Part shown: positions 62,191 to 64,000 of the stretch, one piece after another | Layout of the letters: each line of letters opens with the position of its first letter | How positions within the stretch are numbered: position 1 is the stretch's first letter | Assembly: GCA_018902385.1 (NCBI GenBank) | Contig: JABSSW010000041.1 | Location: 372,001-436,000, forward strand | Length of the DNA stretch: 64,000 nucleotides | Source: Physcia stellaris | Lineage: Eukaryota; Ascomycota; Lecanoromycetes; Caliciales; Physciaceae | Reading direction: 5' to 3' | The notes under the pieces: generated by a model | Databases searched by the model: none | The model's input: the letters and a program-made list of their open reading frames with translations, nothing else | Told to the model about the DNA's origin: nothing | Program-made: the position numbers and the translations under genes

Positions 62191-64000
62191 TTTCGAATTT
62201 TTATTTTTTTAAAAATTTGATCAAATCGTCAAAAACGTTCGCATTGCGAATTTCAATTGCAACGTCTCGACGAAAAAAATGATTTGAATAATGATTTTCG
62301 AATTTCAAATTCGTAATCGCGTTTTGTAATACGATGATAACGTAATTTGCATTGAAAAATTTTAATTGATCGATTTGAAATAATAAAAAAAACGTCGAAA
62401 CAAAAAAACGTTCGAAAAGATTGCGTAATGAAATCAACGTACAAACGACATCGTCAATGATCGCAATGAATATCGAAATCTTTTTGCGAAATGAATCGAT
62501 TTTCGAAACATAAAACGTCAAAATGAAATGATCGTCGAAAAAAATCATCGAAAAACGAATAACGTTTTATTTGTTGAATTCGAAAATACGATCAACATTT
62601 GATCAAATAAATTTATCAATACGCAAAAAATCTGCAAAAATCAAACAAAATGCGACGTGCAACGTTGCATTTCGTCTAATGCGAATATCGAAAAACTGCA
62701 GAATATTTAACAAAATATCACGAATAATAATTTTTTTTTCACGTTTTTCGTTTTTTTTATATATACGTTTGATTTCATCGATTTCGCGTTGCAACAAAAA
62801 CTCGTTGAAAACATTAAAATCGAATATATTTTCGATTCACGCAAACAAAGCGTAATGTCGTGATATAAATTTTGATAATTTTCGATTTGAATCGTCGTAT
62901 GCTCAATGAATTCACTCAATCGTCGATAACGAAAACGAAAAAAAAAATGTTTGAATGTCATCAAATGCGCAAAATTTCACGTATGATTTAATTGCGAAAT
63001 TGTATGTTTTGCGAATATTCGAAATCAAATTTTATCACAAAAACGTCTTTGTCATTTTGTTCAACGAAATTTGAACGTATTAGTATTTTGAAACATCGTC
63101 GTTGAATGTAAAATCTAATTCGAGAATTGATCATAACGAATTTGCAATTGTGAATATTCGTCAACGATTTTATCGTGTTCATCACGTGAAAATAAATCAA
63201 TCAAATGATTGAATTTCGAGTTTAATCATTTCAATTCGACGATGATATCGTGAAAAGCAAACAACATGACGACGTTTCGAAACGACGTCATTGTTAAATC
63301 GTGTATCGTGTCTTTAATGAATTCAAAACAAACGATTTGATTATCGCAATAAATGATGATTTTGTTGTTTTCGAAATAAAATAATCATTAACGCAAAACT
63401 TTCAACACGATTCGCATTTTTTTGATTTGAATATCGAACGTGCGATTACGATAACGAGTTGAATATCGTAAATTGAATTTTTCGAGAAATTTGTTCTGAC
63501 GATTTCGAAGTCAGAAATTTTTATGTTTCAATTGTTTGAAACATTTGTTCAAATGTGATTCGAAAATCGAAACGAAATCGTTCGCAAAATTTTAACGTCG
63601 TTTCATTGAAATAAAAACGTTTGTCATCATTGCAAATTCAAACGCATTATTTCAATAATTTTGCAAAATTTGTTGACGTTTCGAATTCGATCTCGAGCGA
63701 TATAAAGTGAAATGAAAAAAAAAACGTTTCGAAACGACGATTCTCGTGCAAAAAAACAGAAAATTCACGAAAAAATCGATTTCGCGATACGTGAAAAACT
63801 TTTTGATAAGAATTTCGTTGACAAATTTCATTGTTTTCGTCAATTTTGTTGAAAGAAATCTGATTTTCATAATTTCGCTGTCGAGTTCGATGTCAAGAAA
63901 TTCGAATTTTGTGTCAAATTTCTTTTTTTTTCGTTTGTTTCGAAATCGAAATTTTGACAAACATGTTGTCATATTTTCTTGAATGATTTCGAATTTGTAA

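Larger units (their letters stand above)
58634..64000 (-). mobile_element. DIRS-like tyrosine-recombinase retroelement fossil, interrupted and running off the window
   Basis: On the minus strand, about 63982-63652 resembles the end of a DIRS-type reverse transcriptase/RNase H module. About 62964-62201 resembles a tyrosine recombinase: an internal stretch typical of the fungal DIRS recombinases at about 62.6-62.8 kb, and the C-terminal half around the conserved His-x-x-Arg box at about 62.25 kb. RT together with a tyrosine recombinase instead of a DDE integrase defines DIRS-like elements. The non-autonomous LTR element at 58805-62190 sits near the recombinase end, and the sequence resumes left of 58804. 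The copia element at 52720-58633 splits its probable terminal repeats at 52200-52719. It is badly broken and old. The 5' part lies outside the window. Confidence 0.65.

Overview
The window is nuclear DNA of a filamentous ascomycete (Pezizomycotina-type). The signs are spliceosomal introns of about 46-94 nt with GT...AG ends, a fungal NRPS-like A-T-TE synthetase, a fungal NACHT-type NLR gene, and chromovirus, Ty1/copia and DIRS-like retroelement fossils. It has two compartments. Two very AT-rich, repeat-packed blocks (about 1-22,240 and about 49,396-64,000) flank a 27-kb island of normal base composition (about 22,240-49,395) that holds all the recognisable host genes.

Left block: a little-mutated 3.26-kb non-autonomous copia-type LTR element (122-3382) with one long C2H2-finger ORF sits in AT-rich debris that includes a gag-like fossil. 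Next comes a Ty3/gypsy fossil on the minus strand (7793-21143), split by a younger chromodomain gypsy element on the plus strand (9932-16571). Both have paired LTRs and matching 5-bp target duplications. A small, oddly unmutated tandem-repeat island lies at 6765-7560.

Central island: from left to right it holds a small secreted protein gene (minus, 22918-23398), two hypothetical ORFs, a decayed SNF2-type ATPase relic, and long stretches with no gene I can support. Then come an extended short-chain dehydrogenase/reductase (minus, 36922-38090, three exons) and, diverging from it, a single-exon adenylation-thiolation-thioesterase synthetase of the aryl-pyruvate-dimerising family (39845-42703). 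The last gene is a long Goodbye-NACHT-TPR-zinc-finger NLR (minus, 44461-49120) that appears to be decaying. The SDR and synthetase form a plausible small secondary-metabolite locus. The secreted protein and the NLR each lie within about 1 kb of an AT-rich edge.

Right block: tandem-repeat DNA (49396-52199), then a DIRS-like tyrosine-recombinase retroelement fossil (minus, from about 52200 to beyond the window end). It is split by a Ty1/copia element (52720-58633, minus) and by a heavily mutated second copy of the non-autonomous element (58805-62190, minus).

The most unusual feature is the mutation pattern of the AT-rich blocks. CpT, CpC and their complements ApG and GpG are almost absent, while CpA and CpG remain common. 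This is not classical CpA-directed RIP. It looks like hypermutation of cytosines followed by a pyrimidine, and the LTR pairs record it directly: in the two least-decayed pairs every difference is a transition at CpC or CpT. I worked by eye, so intron ends, edges of decayed elements and counts should be taken as careful readings rather than computed results.
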